A stretch of DNA of 64,000 nucleotides from Gigantopelta aegis (taxonomy: Eukaryota; Mollusca; Gastropoda; Neomphalida; Peltospiridae): positions 78,921,353 through 78,985,352 of the forward strand of contig NC_054706.1 in the NCBI RefSeq assembly GCF_016097555.1. Direction: 5' to 3'. A program made the position numbers and the translations under genes. Of the stretch, positions 34,655 through 46,800 are shown piece after piece. The notes beneath the pieces were generated by a model. It had not been told where the DNA came from, did no database searches, and saw only the letters and a program-made list of their open reading frames with translations. The stretch's first letter is position 1, and each line of letters starts with the position of its first letter.

Positions 34655-35010
34655 TAAAGTAACAGACCCTAGTTTTTAAACACTACAACATATTTGTTAC
34701 TATTAGAGCCATTTTTGATAACTCAAATCAAACATTTCTTAGATCTTGTTGTTTAGATTATCCATTTCCGTATATCCTAAGCATTTCTGGTCTTTTTGGT
34801 GTTTCTAATACCACGTAATGTATTTTTCATATTTTTACTTTTCTGATAAGTAACAGTTATGAAGATAAGCTCTAGTCTAAGTATTTCCCTGTTTTAGCAT
34901 CACAGACTCACTTCACTGTATTGTAAAAACTTTATCCAAATGTGTTACAGGTGTGTACATTAACCAAACTTGGTGTCCATTTTCATGGTTTGAAACTAGG
35001 GTCCACACCA
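34655..35010. mobile_element. second copy of the TTAA-type MITE, end-truncated
   Basis: It aligns over most of its length with the reverse complement of 8582-8967. Shared landmarks are CCCTAGTTTTTAAACACT, TTGTTTAGATTATCCATTT and ATTAACCAAACTTGGTGTCC. The right end is cut short after AACTAGGGTC. Confidence 0.68.
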
Positions 35011-35781
35011 CACATAGCAATCTGTGTGATGTTTACTCTACAATAAGACATGCAATGATTTTGAGGATCATGAACAATGATGCATTCCGCATTCTGTAAA
35101 AACAAGTCTTGTATTACTTGTCTTGGAATTCTTTATTTATTTCAATCAGATGTGTTTGAATAATAAATATCTTTGTTAATATGTTATACAGTTTTGTTTA
35201 CTGCAATTTAAAAACCAAACATTTCGACTATGAGTGTTTTAATATGAATACCCATCACTGAAAGTGAAATGAGAGATTCAACTTTTTCCATTCACCCAAC
35301 AGCTCTGATACAACAAAATCTTTTGAATCAGCGGTATTGTATGGGTAAGCTCCCTCCTCCAAATGTAAGGAATGCTACATTGCTATTTTATAACATCACA
35401 GCACACTTTACATTATCATTCTTTGGTGTCTAGTTATAATTTGAACAGCTGAGAGAAAGAACTGCTGTCATGTACACTACTCTTACAAGTCCACAACAAG
35501 GGGTCTTTTATATGCATTTTCCAGACAGGATAGTACATACCACAACATTTGTGGAGCAATACTGATAAACCTCATTTTCTTTGTCCTTTCTGGGTGCTGT
35601 CATATTAAGATGGATTTGTCTAGACACCTAAGCATTTCAAATGCTTTGATCCAATCAACAACTTTTCTTCTTGTTGCATCATTAAGTGGAAGTGTTAACT
35701 TGTAGATTTATATATTCTACACCTTTTGCAGGATTTACTTTCCAGATAAAATTAATCATGATGCTTGATAAAACAACGGTA
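35011..35781. other. intergenic, METTL23 3' side
   Basis: A diverged SINE B fragment (GGGGTCTTTTATATGCATTT) lies at about 35500-35570. No other feature is seen. The METTL23 3' UTR must extend into this stretch from the right, but I cannot fix its end. Confidence 0.45.
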
Positions 35782-38700
35782 TCACGTGACTCCCGATTTT
35801 CGTGTGATGACAAGCATGTGAACTGTGTGGTTGTGGGTCACCTCAACATCCGCGTCAAACGAAGAAAGTGGAACATGGACACACCTCAGTCCCCACTTCA
35901 ACAACAAATCTTCAACAGATCGATCAGCACTGCAAAAAAATAAAACAACAAAATGTTAGTCATTGAACTGTAGTGAACTGTTACAAACAAGATGACAAAA
36001 ACATTAAAGTTTGTTTTGTTTAACGACACCACTAGAGCACATCGATTTATTAATCGCTGGCTATTGAATGTCGGACATTTGGTAATTTTGACATATAGTC
36101 TTTGAGAGGAAACCCGCTACATTTTTCCATTAGTAGTAAGGGATCTTTTATATGCACCATCCCAGACTGGATATACAAGTCGTGGTGCACTGGTTGGAAC
36201 GACAAATGTCCCAATAATTCAATCCCAGCCATCTGTGGTGAGCTATTACAAACAAGATGACAAGAAATGCACTGAATATACACACAAATTGGTTTTCGGG
36301 TGTGATATATAAAATGCCAATTTAAATATTTTTACCTACATTGATGATTTTTTTTCAAGGTAATTTAGTATAATATTTAAATTAATAATAAAATAATGTA
36401 TACTAATAGATTTATGATAAAATACATAAATTATATTTTTTGACAGTAAATAATCATGATGAAATTCCAACACTACAAGTATCCTCTATTTTTTATTCAG
36501 GGGTGGGATCTAGATCAGTCTGAAAAGTGCTTGCGTTGTAGGATCAAACACCCCTGGCAGACATATTAGGTTTTCCCATCCCAACAAGTATTGTATATCA
36601 ACTGCTGCATATAAAAGATTCTTGCTGTTAATTAAAACAAATTAGCAGGTTTCCTTTGAAGTCTAAAATTATCAAATATTGACATTCAATAGCCAATGAT
36701 TCATTAATCATTGAGTCTACTCAGTAGTGGTATCATTAAACGAAGGAAATGTTTCATTTAACAACACACTCAAAACATTTTATTTACGGTTATATGTAGT
36801 CAGACATATGGTTAACGACCACACAGATATTGGGAGAGAAAACTGCTGTCACCACTTCATGGACTACTCTTTCAATTAGCAGCAAGGGATCTTTTATATG
36901 CACCATCCCACAGACAGGATAACACATACCACAGCCTTTGATACACCAGTCGTGGTGCACTGGCTGGAGCGAGAAATAGCTCAATGGGCCTACCTACAGG
37001 GATCGATCCCATACTGACCATGCATCAAGCGAACGCTTTACCACTAGGCTACGTCCCACCCCCAGGTATCATTAAACAGTCGTATTTAACGTTAAAGAGT
37101 TTTTGATTTAGAAAGACAAATTGTCATTACAGTTTTGAAATACCTTCTTTCCTGATAGGTGCTCCAAAACTCTGCATGTGGGCTTTTGTCCAGTAAAAAG
37201 CTGACGGTCACAATAATGTCTTCAAAATCTGAAAATAAAATACACGTGGTATAGCAGTAAATCCCACACAGTACAAATCTGCAAGCTGTATTACAAAGTA
37301 ATCATGTATTACCTGTATAAAAAAACAAAAAGGAACAGAATATTGGTTTCCCGGTAATACAAATTAAACTATATGGCTATTTGGTGTCTCACATGTAATT
37401 TTTTTAAGAGAGAAAGGAATTCCACTCCCACCATATAGACTACATCCACTGAAAAGCAGCACAGTGAATAAAGAAATAAAATATAAAAAATAAGCATCGA
37501 GTTTCCTGCTTTCATTAATGACAACATCAAATGACAAATTACTGCAAATAACAACATGCTGATTTTAAGCTTAAAAGCAACTATCTGGAGTTTCCGATGG
37601 TTGTTAAGATGATGTCGACCAACAGACTTGTTAACTGTAAATAATAAAATTTCCATTACATTCATTACAACATAATGTTATCCCATTGGTTCAGACGTAG
37701 TAACAGGAGTTTTTTCATTTCTCGATGGACGTAAAAATTACGTCGGGGAACGTCATTTTATATGGGAAGTTGTCTTTTTGAGCGTTATTGTTTATGGACT
37801 AAAAATTATTCAAAATAAAGTATGAACGTTTAACATTATTATTGGTATGTTATAAATTTAATTATAACGATTGTTATTTCTCTGCCGATTCACAGTTTGA
37901 TACCCCAATGAAAAAGGATGAATATAAAAGAAATAACAGACAATCCTTAATTACATGTTAAATATATTTTTCTTAATAAAATATTAGTGGTTGTTTGTTA
38001 AACATATTTCTGAATGTCCTATTTAATTCTTAATTATACCTTTTGTATCAAAGAAGCAATCTGATCCTAGAATAATGTCAAGTGGAGGCAACTCTAGCAA
38101 TGTTGGAGTGAACTCTCCCCAAGTGAGACCAACAATGTTGACGTCTGCTAACCCGTTCATCTGACAGCTCTTACGACAGTTCTGTAAACAGTCTGGATAT
38201 CGAGACGCGTCACTCAGTGTCACCTTCGCCCCACACTTCGCGGCCACAGTGCCAGGCAGCGAGGTCCCTGCACCCAGCTGAAATAAAACAATATTTTTGT
38301 TACATATGGCATTACATGTTCTTCATCCAAGTTGGCACAATGGAGGTGTGAGTGCCACAGATGGATAGCTCACAGCAGGATTATGGAGAGAGTCTTTGTG
38401 GGGATAACCCAGAATATTTTTAAATGGCACATGAAGATACAATTTCCTGGCATACGAGGGACAAACAGTGTAAAAAATAAAATATTGTTTATTTGAATGA
38501 CACCTCAAGAGCACGTTGACTATTGGATGTAAAACATTTGGTAATTTTTACAGTTTTAGAGAGGAAACTCGCTACCTTTTTCCATTAGTAGCAATATAAG
38601 ACCACAACCTTTGATATGCCAGTTGTGGGGCATTGGTTAGGATGGGAAGCCCAATGGGTCACTCAAGGAGGTTTCCAGAGAGAACAGCATGGTGCATTTG

Positions 38701-38951
38701 GAAGAGTTGTATGAATAATTAATCTTAACTGTACCAAGTCAAATATACAATGTGTGAAGAGTTAATGAACTACATTATCAAACAAAAGACAGTACATCAT
38801 TCTTGACACAGACACATTTGAAACCTAACTGAGCAAACCTGGTTACCTCCAAAACATTCTTATTTCTAACAAAGCTCCGTTTATTCCAGATGTACTGGGC
38901 CAGTACTGGTGCTGAAGGCCAGATGTACATTCCATAAGCTGGATCAGTGAC
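35782..38951 (-). CDS. METTL23: METTL23 homologue, histone-arginine methyltransferase (5' end missing)
   Basis: Four minus-strand exons join in phase: 38847-38951, 38040-38277, 37144-37228 and 35782-35929 (with stop), giving 191 aa. Exon A has TDPAYGMYIWPSAPVLAQYI. The A/B junction makes the SAM-binding motif I (VLELGAGTSLPG). Exon B goes on with KCGAKVTLSDAS, the QNCRKSCQMNGL segment and WGEFTP, then the PPLDIILGSDCFFD block. Exon C has EFWSTYQ, and exon D has LRCVHVPLSSFDAD and ends HTVHMLVITRK. All of these match vertebrate METTL23, a seven-beta-strand methyltransferase reported to methylate histone H3 arginine 17. The model begins at a splice acceptor (38952-38953). The first coding exon, expected to give a short N-terminal strand, was not found in 38955-39420. 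The gene is convergent with FAM241B and divergent from SIRT7. Confidence 0.9.
36004..36245 (-). repeat. SINE family B copy
   Basis: The tail (AAGTTTGTTTTGTTTAACGA in plus reading) and body (GGGATCTTTTATATGCACCA, GTCGTGGTGCACTGGTTGGA) are clear. The head end is degenerate. It lies in a METTL23 intron. Confidence 0.8.
36500..36741 (+). repeat. SINE family B copy, tail invaded by another SINE
   Basis: A diverged head (GGGTGGGATCTAGATCAGTC) and a body with GCATATAAAAGATTCTTGCT are followed by the tail AGTGGTATCATTAAAC. The next SINE is inserted here, and the tail's last bases recur on its far side. Confidence 0.75.
36742..37064 (-). repeat. chimeric SINE: family C tail, family B head
   Basis: The 13-bp target duplication GGTATCATTAAAC (36729-36741 and 37065-37077) fixes the ends. 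The left end (AGGAAATGTTTCATTTAACA, then CGGTTATATGTAGTCAGACA) is of the family C tail type. The right half (GATCTTTTATATGCACCATC, then GGGGGTGGGACGTAGCCTAG on the minus strand) is of the family B head type, with a B-box-like GGGATCGATCCC. Confidence 0.82.
38480..38690 (-). repeat. SINE family B, diverged
   Basis: Landmarks TGACACCTCAAGAGCACGTT, AAACATTTGGTAATTTTTAC and AGCCCAATGGGTCA are present; the head is missing. It lies in the METTL23 intron between exons A and B. Confidence 0.65.
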
Positions 38952-39471
38952 CTACAAAACATGAGAGAATCTTTATCACACTACAATCATAAGCTGTATT
39001 AGTGAGCTATAAAAATATGAGTTATTATCATATAATATCTTACATTTTCAGTGCAATCAAAGTATGTCATCTTTTTCAGATCACATACTTTAAGAATTTG
39101 ATAACTTTGAAAATTAGATGTAAACTAGTCGAGGTCTCGGCACTAGGTTTATTAACATTTAAGCAAACGTACTTGGGCGACACTCCATGATTGACGTATG
39201 CATTCACAGTCATCAAATAAAAACATTTCAATGGCAATTTGACACTGAAAGCTGTCCAGCATTCAGAAAACAAAAAACATTAGGCATAACTTTATTTGAT
39301 GTAAGGACATCCAAAATGATGTCATTCGAGTTTGACATCACTTCCATTCAAAAATACACCGCGCCACATATTCTTATGTCATTTGAATATCTAGTAATGG
39401 CGGACTGGAATTAAAGTTGCGTGTACAGTTTACAAAAACACGTTGTATTAAGCTGGAGCTTATATGATAAA

Positions 39472-39632
39472 GAGATTATTACCCTCGTGTATTTCGGTAT
39501 CGTCAATGTCATATATAACGAATAAAAATAATGTATTATGCTCACCAGTGGCTTGCATAATACAATTTTTATTCCTAATATATGATATTGACGATACCGA
39601 AAAACACTGGTAATAACCTCTATGTATCCAAA
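39472..39632. mobile_element. foldback MITE
   Basis: The arms pair: TTTCGGTATCGTCAATGTCA on the left against TGATATTGACGATACCGAAA on the right, with AATGTATTATGC / GCATAATACA near the centre. It lies on the 5' side of METTL23. Confidence 0.65.
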
Positions 39633-39702
39633 ATAGTATTAATGTTAAACTTAAAACTAAAAGATTAAAAAACATTACTATACCCAACCCAGTCCAGTCA
39701 CA

Positions 39703-40915
39703 CATGATTAAGTGATCACCCTCCACCAATATGTGATCACCCTCTACCAATACGTGATCACCCTCCATCATTAAGTGATCACCTTCCAGCAATATGTGAT
39801 CACCCTCCAGCAATACGTGATCACCCTCTACCAATACGTGATCACCCTCCCTCATTAAGTGATCACCTTCCACCATTAAGTGATCACCCTCCACCAATAT
39901 GTGATCACCCTCTACCAATAAGTGATCACCCTTCACCATTAAATGACACCCTCCACCTATACGTGATCACCCTCCACCAATACGTGATCACCCTCCACCA
40001 ATACGTGATCACCCTCCACCCATACGTGATCACCCTCCACCAATATGTGATCACCCTCCATCATTAATTGATCACCTTCCACCATTACGTGATCACCCTC
40101 CACCAATATGTGATCACCCTCTACCAATACTTGATCACCCTCCATCATTAAGTGATCACCTTCCACCAATACGTGATCACCTTCCACCAATATGTGATCA
40201 CCCTCCACTAATACATGATCACCCTCTACCAATACGTGATCACCCTCCATCATTAAGTGAACACCTTCCACCATTAAGTAGTCACCCTCCACCAATACGT
40301 GATCACCCTCTACCAATGTGATCACCCTCCATCATTAAGTGATCACCTTTCACCAATACGTGATCACTCTACCAATACGTGATCACCCTCCACACCCTCC
40401 ATCATTAAGTGATCACCTTCCACCATTAAGTGATCACCCCCCACCAATACGTGATCACCCTCTACCATTAAGTGATCACCTTCCATCATTATGTGATCAC
40501 CCTCCACCAATACGTGATCACCCTCCATCATTAAGTGACCACCTTCCACCATAAACTGATCACCTTCCACCGTTAAGTGATCACCCTCCACCATTACGTG
40601 ATCACCCTCCACCAATACATGATCACCCTCCATCATTAAGTTATCACCCACCAGCGTTAAGTAATCACCCTCCACCATTAAGTAATCACCCTCCACCATT
40701 TAGTGAACACCCTCCACCATTTAGTGATCACCCTCCACAATTAAGTGATCACCCACCACCATTAAGTGATCACCCTTCACCATTTAGTGATCACCCTCCA
40801 CCATTAAGTGATCACCCTCCACCATTAAGTGATCACCCTCCACCATTAAGTAAACACCCTCCACCATTAAGTGATCACCCTCCACCATTAAGTAATCACC
40901 AATGACCACCAAGTG
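39703..40915. repeat. 21-bp minisatellite, about 55 units
   Basis: Units read GTGATCACCCTCCACCAATAC with variation at the last six bases (CATTAA, AATACG, AATATG). The 21-bp length preserves frame, so the minus strand shows long Val-Glu-Gly-Asp-His repeats. I treat these as non-coding. A degenerate continuation with CACCATTAAGTGATCA units runs to about 41230, broken by an (AT)n run at 41081-41135. Confidence 0.93.
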
Positions 40916-41108
40916 ATTGCCATACATCATGTTATCACCATACACCATCAAGTGGTTTGTCAACACCATTAAGTGGCTATTATACACCATTAAGTGATCA
41001 TCATACACCATTATTGATCACCATACACCATTAAATGATCATTGCACCATTAAGTGATTACTATACATTAAAAAGTGATACTATATATATATATATATAT
41101 ATATAGAT

Positions 41109-41139
<31 letters not shown>

Positions 41140-41261
41140 CTACCATTAAGTGAGACTCGCCATACACCATCATTAAGTGATTACCTTGACCATTAAATGT
41201 GATCACTCTACACAACTGATCACGATGCACCACATAATGGGTGACAGACAGTCTATAGAAC

Positions 41262-41600
41262 TAAGGTATATGTATGTACCCAGAACAACATGCTTGAACC
41301 TTAATTGGCTGTAAAGTAAAGTTTGTTTTATTTAACGATGCCACTAGAGCACCTTGATTTTTTATCTTATCATCAGCTATTGGACGTCAAACATTTGGTC
41401 ATTATGACACTGTTTTTTAGAGGAAACCTGCTACTCTTTTACGACAGGCAGCAAGGGATCTTTTATTTGCGCTTCCCACAGGCAGTATAGCACAAACCAC
41501 AGCCTTTGTTGAACCAGTTATGGATCACTGGTCAGTGCAAGTGGTTTACACCTATTCACTGAGCCTTGCGGAGCTTAATTGGATGTAAGCAGGAAATAAC
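41262..41600 (+). repeat. SINE family A tail split by a nested SINE
   Basis: The left piece ends CATGCTTGAACCTTAATTGG and the right piece restarts CTTAATTGGATGTAAGC. They are parts of one family A tail. The 9-bp CTTAATTGG at 41300-41308 and 41574-41582 is the target duplication of the inserted SINE. Confidence 0.75.
41309..41573 (-). repeat. chimeric SINE: family B tail, family C body
   Basis: The left end (AAAGTTTGTTTTATTTAACG, CCACTAGAGCACCTTGATTT) is the family B tail. The right half (ACGACAGGCAGCAAGGGATC, GTGGTTTACACCTATTCACT, GCCTTGCGGAG) is family C body. This is the reciprocal of the chimera at 36742-37064. It lacks a tRNA-like head. Confidence 0.78.
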
Positions 41601-41612
41601 TATGAATACGAT

Positions 41613-41706
41613 TAGCCGGAGTACTCAGACTGTAAGAGAGCTAGAAACATTTGGATGGCTACGACGCTCTCCATCTAGCTCTCTTACAGTCAGAGTACTC
41701 GGGCTA
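41613..41706. mobile_element. 94-bp solo foldback, same ends as 49308-50254
   Basis: The ends TAGCCGGAGTACTCAGACTG and CAGTCAGAGTACTCGGGCTA are inverted and match the termini of the larger foldback. The flanks GAATACGAT (41604-41612) and GAATATGAT (41707-41715) agree at eight of nine positions, a 9-bp target duplication. Only about 30 bp separate the arms. Confidence 0.8.
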
Positions 41707-41814
41707 GAATATGATGAGCAAGATATTAATTATATTTGAATGTAAAAGGCTGTTTGAGATTTAAATAGGTGGCTATATTCGAGGCACATTTTGTTTTCAA
41801 AATCTTGATTAGCA

Positions 41815-42142
41815 ATATTTCTAGTCAATTAAAAATTGATTAGCAACTACGGTGTAATGTTTTAAAATTGTGTAGCGATCTCTAAAACTTTAGAATATTT
41901 AATTATGAAAATTTATTAGCAACTACTGTGTAATGTTTTAAAATTGTGTAGCGATCTCTAAAACTTTAGAATATTTAATTATGAAAATTGATTAGCAACT
42001 ACTGTTTAATGTTTTAAAATTGTGTAGCGATCTCTGAAACTTTAGAATATTTAATTATGAAAATTGATTAGCAACTACTGTTTAATGTTTTAAAATTGTG
42101 TAGCGATCTCTGAAACTTTAGAATATTTAATTATGAAAATTG
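41815..42142. repeat. 76-bp tandem repeat, four copies
   Basis: Units contain GATTAGCAACTACTGTTTAA and GTGTAGCGATCTCTGAAACT. The leading segment (41812-41862) also occurs inverted in a SIRT7 intron at about 53676-53729. Confidence 0.9.
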
Positions 42143-42289
42143 CAGTAAATTTTGCAAAAATCGTCACCTTTGATTGAACACTTCATCACATTTTACCGGG
42201 GGTGTTTGAGGCCAAGTTGGACGTCCCACTCAAACAAAGGTGATGACGTGCCACAACCAGCCAATCTCACCTTGGGGTAGCACTTCTGC

Positions 42290-43800
42290 ATGCACCATGC
42301 AAAATGGTTACTCAAATGCACAGATAGCAGTACCTATACATGGTCCCCCTGTTTATAACAAAACCTGCTGTCTGTACGACTGAGTCCATGGCGGTATATC
42401 TGGGATGAGGGCAGACCGGGCTCTTAGCTTTGGATAGCAGCCAGTCTAGGAGAAGGAAATCACTGACTCAAAAACCATTACTGCCTTGTGGTTAGTTCCC
42501 GCAAGAACAAAGGCTAAGAGAAGGACAACTCTGAATACAAAACTAGAAGGCTGAAGATGGAAGTACAGAGCCATGGGCGCCCTCTAGCAAATCACTGTAC
42601 TACGCACCTCAACGCATATGACTACACAAAATGATCTACACCAATATGGCATTCAGTCTCCGAGGTCCCTCCAGAGAGATACAGTGCCGGACTCCAGGCC
42701 TCGAAGGAGCCCACACTCTACTACTGGAGGTCCATGTAAACCAAAACCATTGTATCGCAAAAGACGAAGCAGCAAAGCTACTGCTAGTACTGAAGATGCC
42801 AAAAGCCTACAACCATTAATTCTCATGCACTGGAATGCTGAAGGAATTGGAAACAAGAAAACAGAACTCGAACACATACTGCAAGACCAAAACATAAACG
42901 TCTGCTGCATCCAGGAGACACACTTACAACAAAATAAGATCTTTAAAGTAAGAGGCTACCAGTGTTTCAGGTCTGACAGAACTGGCAGAACGAAAGGTGG
43001 GATCTTGACTCTAGTAAGGAACATCCACGCCGTCCAGACTAGTGTTCACATGGATGACTCTGAATACCAACTAATAAAAATAAAAACACCCAGATCAGAA
43101 TTACACATGGTAAACTTCTACTGTCCAAATTACAGACCACTTTCCTTGGACACTATAGATATGCAGAGTAAAAATCTACTCATAATTGGTGACTTCAACA
43201 GCCATTCAAAGCTGGGGCTATAGTGAAATGGACAACTGCAAAGAAGAAGTGGAAAACTGGAAGGATAATTATGGTCTGATCAACACACCTTCTGATACCC
43301 CAACCTTCTACTCCAGAAGGTGGCACACAACATCAACCCCTGATCTTGCATTTTGTACTGAAGACCTCCATGGCAGAATAACCAGAGAAGAAGGAGATCA
43401 ACTAGGTGGAAGTGACCATCGTCCCATATACCTACTACTGGAAGGAACAATTCGTGGTGAACAAACCACCCCAAGATGGAATTACAAAAAGGCCAACTGG
43501 GCTCTATACAGACATGTACCAGCATTCTTACCAAAGACATGAACGTACAGGACAGAGATATCAATCTGGTGGTAAAGGACTTCAATGACCGTATAATCAT
43601 GGCAGTCCATGAGACAATCCCGAGAAGTGCCCGCAAACACTACAAGCCATACTGGAGTAAAGAATTAGAACAACTGCATAACATTCTAACACAAGCCAGG
43701 GTGAAAGCAGAAGCTGAGCCATCACAAGAGAACAACATCAAACTGCAAAACGCAAAGGCCAAATTTACCCAACACAAAATACTAGCAAGAGCAATAAGGA
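42290..43800 (+). mobile_element. non-LTR retrotransposon (LINE), 5' part, broken
   Basis: A possible 5' region (about 42290-42617) leads into an endonuclease-coding frame. The coding part then runs directly into the 81-bp array, and the rest of RT and the 3' end are missing. The RT motif kept in the array (KSPGPDGISNEML) and the APE-type endonuclease place it among Jockey/CR1-like LINEs. I cannot settle the clade without a search. Confidence 0.78.
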
Positions 43801-43850
43801 AATTAAAACAACTAGAAAGTCGCCAAACAGGCACAAGCAGCATGCAGTAT
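42618..43850 (+). pseudogene. LINE endonuclease and pre-RT region, two frame changes
   Basis: The frame from 42618 starts MTTQNDLHQYGIQSPR and carries the APE endonuclease motifs: HWNAEGI, CCIQETHL, GGILTLVRN, then IIGDFNSHSK near residue 195. A frame change near 43200 moves coding to the frame with TPDLAFC and the closing GGSDHRPIYLLLE. A second near 43530 moves it to the frame with PYWSKELEQLHNIL and ARAIRKLKQLESR. The EN catalytic residues (N, E, D-N, D, H) are all recognisable, so the copy decayed late. The reverse transcriptase that should follow is replaced by the tandem array. Confidence 0.8.
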
Positions 43851-46800
43851 TTCCAACGAGATGCTCACCCACCTTGGAACTGCTGCAATAAGGAAATTAA
43901 AACCTAGAAAGTCGCCAGGACCAGATGGTATTTCCAACGAGATGCTCACCCACCTTGGAACTGCTGCAATAAGGAAATTAAAACCTAGAAAGTCGCCAGG
44001 ACCAGATGGTATTTCCAACGAGATGCTCACCCACCTTGGAACTGCTGCAATAAGGAAATTAAAACCTAGAAAGTCGCCAGGACCAGATGGTATTTCCAAC
44101 GAGATGCTCACCCACCTTGGAACTGCTGCAATAAGGAAATTAAAACCTAGAAAGTCGCCAGGACCAGATGGTATTTCCAACGAGATGCTCACCCACCTTG
44201 GAACTGCTGCAATAAGGAAATTAAAACCTAGAAAGTCGCCAGGACCAGATGGTATTTCCAACGAGATGCTCACCCACCTTGGAACTGCTGCAATAAGGAA
44301 ATTAAAACCTAGAAAGTCGCCAGGACCAGATGGTATTTCCAACGAGATGCTCACCCACCTTGGAACTGCTGCAATAAGGAAATTAAAACCTAGAAAGTCG
44401 CCAGGACCAGATGGTATTTCCAACGAGATGCTCACCCACCTTGGAACTGCTGCAATAAGGAAATTAAAACCTAGAAAGTCGCCAGGACCAGATGGTATTT
44501 CCAACGAGATGCTCACCCACCTTGGAACTGCTGCAATAAGGAAATTAAAACCTAGAAAGTCGCCAGGACCAGATGGTATTTCCAACGAGATGCTCACCCA
44601 CCTTGGAACTGCTGCAATAAGGAAATTAAAACCTAGAAAGTCGCCAGGACCAGATGGTATTTCCAACGAGATGCTCACCCACCTTGGAACTGCTGCAATA
44701 AGGAAATTAAAACCTAGAAAGTCGCCAGGACCAGATGGTATTTCCAACGAGATGCTCACCCACCTTGGAACTGCTGCAATAAGGAAATTAAAACCTAGAA
44801 AGTCGCCAGGACCAGATGGTATTTCCAACGAGATGCTCACCCACCTTGGAACTGCTGCAATAAGGAAATTAAAACCTAGAAAGTCGCCAGGACCAGATGG
44901 TATTTCCAACGAGATGCTCACCCACCTTGGAACTGCTGCAATAAGGAAATTAAAACCTAGAAAGTCGCCAGGACCAGATGGTATTTCCAACGAGATGCTC
45001 ACCCACCTTGGAACTGCTGCAATAAGGAAATTAAAACCTAGAAAGTCGCCAGGACCAGATGGTATTTCCAACGAGATGCTCACCCACCTTGGAACTGCTG
45101 CAATAAGGAAATTAAAACCTAGAAAGTCGCCAGGACCAGATGGTATTTCCAACGAGATGCTCACCCACCTTGGAACTGCTGCAATAAGGAAATTAAAACC
45201 TAGAAAGTCGCCAGGACCAGATGGTATTTCCAACGAGATGCTCACCCACCTTGGAACTGCTGCAATAAGGAAATTAAAACCTAGAAAGTCGCCAGGACCA
45301 GATGGTATTTCCAACGAGATGCTCACCCACCTTGGAACTGCTGCAATAAGGAAATTAAAACCTAGAAAGTCGCCAGGACCAGATGGTATTTCCAACGAGA
45401 TGCTCACCCACCTTGGAACTGCTGCAATAAGGAAATTAAAACCTAGAAAGTCGCCAGGACCAGATGGTATTTCCAACGAGATGCTCACCCACCTTGGAAC
45501 TGCTGCAATAAGGAAATTAAAACCTAGAAAGTCGCCAGGACCAGATGGTATTTCCAACGAGATGCTCACCCACCTTGGAACTGCTGCAATAAGGAAATTA
45601 AAACCTAGAAAGTCGCCAGGACCAGATGGTATTTCCAACGAGATGCTCACCCACCTTGGAACTGCTGCAATAAGGAAATTAAAACCTAGAAAGTCGCCAG
45701 GACCAGATGGTATTTCCAACGAGATGCTCACCCACCTTGGAACTGCTGCAATAAGGAAATTAAAACCTAGAAAGTCGCCAGGACCAGATGGTATTTCCAA
45801 CGAGATGCTCACCCACCTTGGAACTGCTGCAATAAGGAAATTAAAACCTAGAAAGTCGCCAGGACCAGATGGTATTTCCAACGAGATGCTCACCCACCTT
45901 GGAACTGCTGCAATAAGGAAATTAAAACCTAGAAAGTCGCCAGGACCAGATGGTATTTCCAACGAGATGCTCACCCACCTTGGAACTGCTGCAATAAGGA
46001 AATTAAAACCTAGAAAGTCGCCAGGACCAGATGGTATTTCCAACGAGATGCTCACCCACCTTGGAACTGCTGCAATAAGGAAATTAAAACCTAGAAAGTC
46101 GCCAGGACCAGATGGTATTTCCAACGAGATGCTCACCCACCTTGGAACTGCTGCAATAAGGAAATTAAAACCTAGAAAGTCGCCAGGACCAGATGGTATT
46201 TCCAACGAGATGCTCACCCACCTTGGAACTGCTGCAATAAGGAAATTAAAACCTAGAAAGTCGCCAGGACCAGATGGTATTTCCAACGAGATGCTCACCC
46301 ACCTTGGAACTGCTGCAATAAGGAAATTAAAACCTAGAAAGTCGCCAGGACCAGATGGTATTTCCAACGAGATGCTCACCCACCTTGGAACTGCTGCAAT
46401 AAGGAAATTAAAACCTAGAAAGTCGCCAGGACCAGATGGTATTTCCAACGAGATGCTCACCCACCTTGGAACTGCTGCAATAAGGAAATTAAAACCTAGA
46501 AAGTCGCCAGGACCAGATGGTATTTCCAACGAGATGCTCACCCACCTTGGAACTGCTGCAATAAGGAAATTAAAACCTAGAAAGTCGCCAGGACCAGATG
46601 GTATTTCCAACGAGATGCTCACCCACCTTGGAACTGCTGCAATAAGGAAATTAAAACCTAGAAAGTCGCCAGGACCAGATGGTATTTCCAACGAGATGCT
46701 CACCCACCTTGGAACTGCTGCAATAAGGAAATTAAAACCTAGAAAGTCGCCAGGACCAGATGGTATTTCCAACGAGATGCTCACCCACCTTGGAACTGCT

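Noticed and set aside
39187-39414. METTL23 first exon on either strand in 38955-39420
   Set aside because: I tested the minus-strand frames for the short N-terminal strand expected before TDPAYG and found no match with a usable donor, so the model is left open at 38951.
39460-40699. Minus-strand Val-Glu-Gly-Asp-His repeat proteins
   Set aside because: They are reading frames of the 21-bp minisatellite, broken at random where units have indels, with no splice or domain support.
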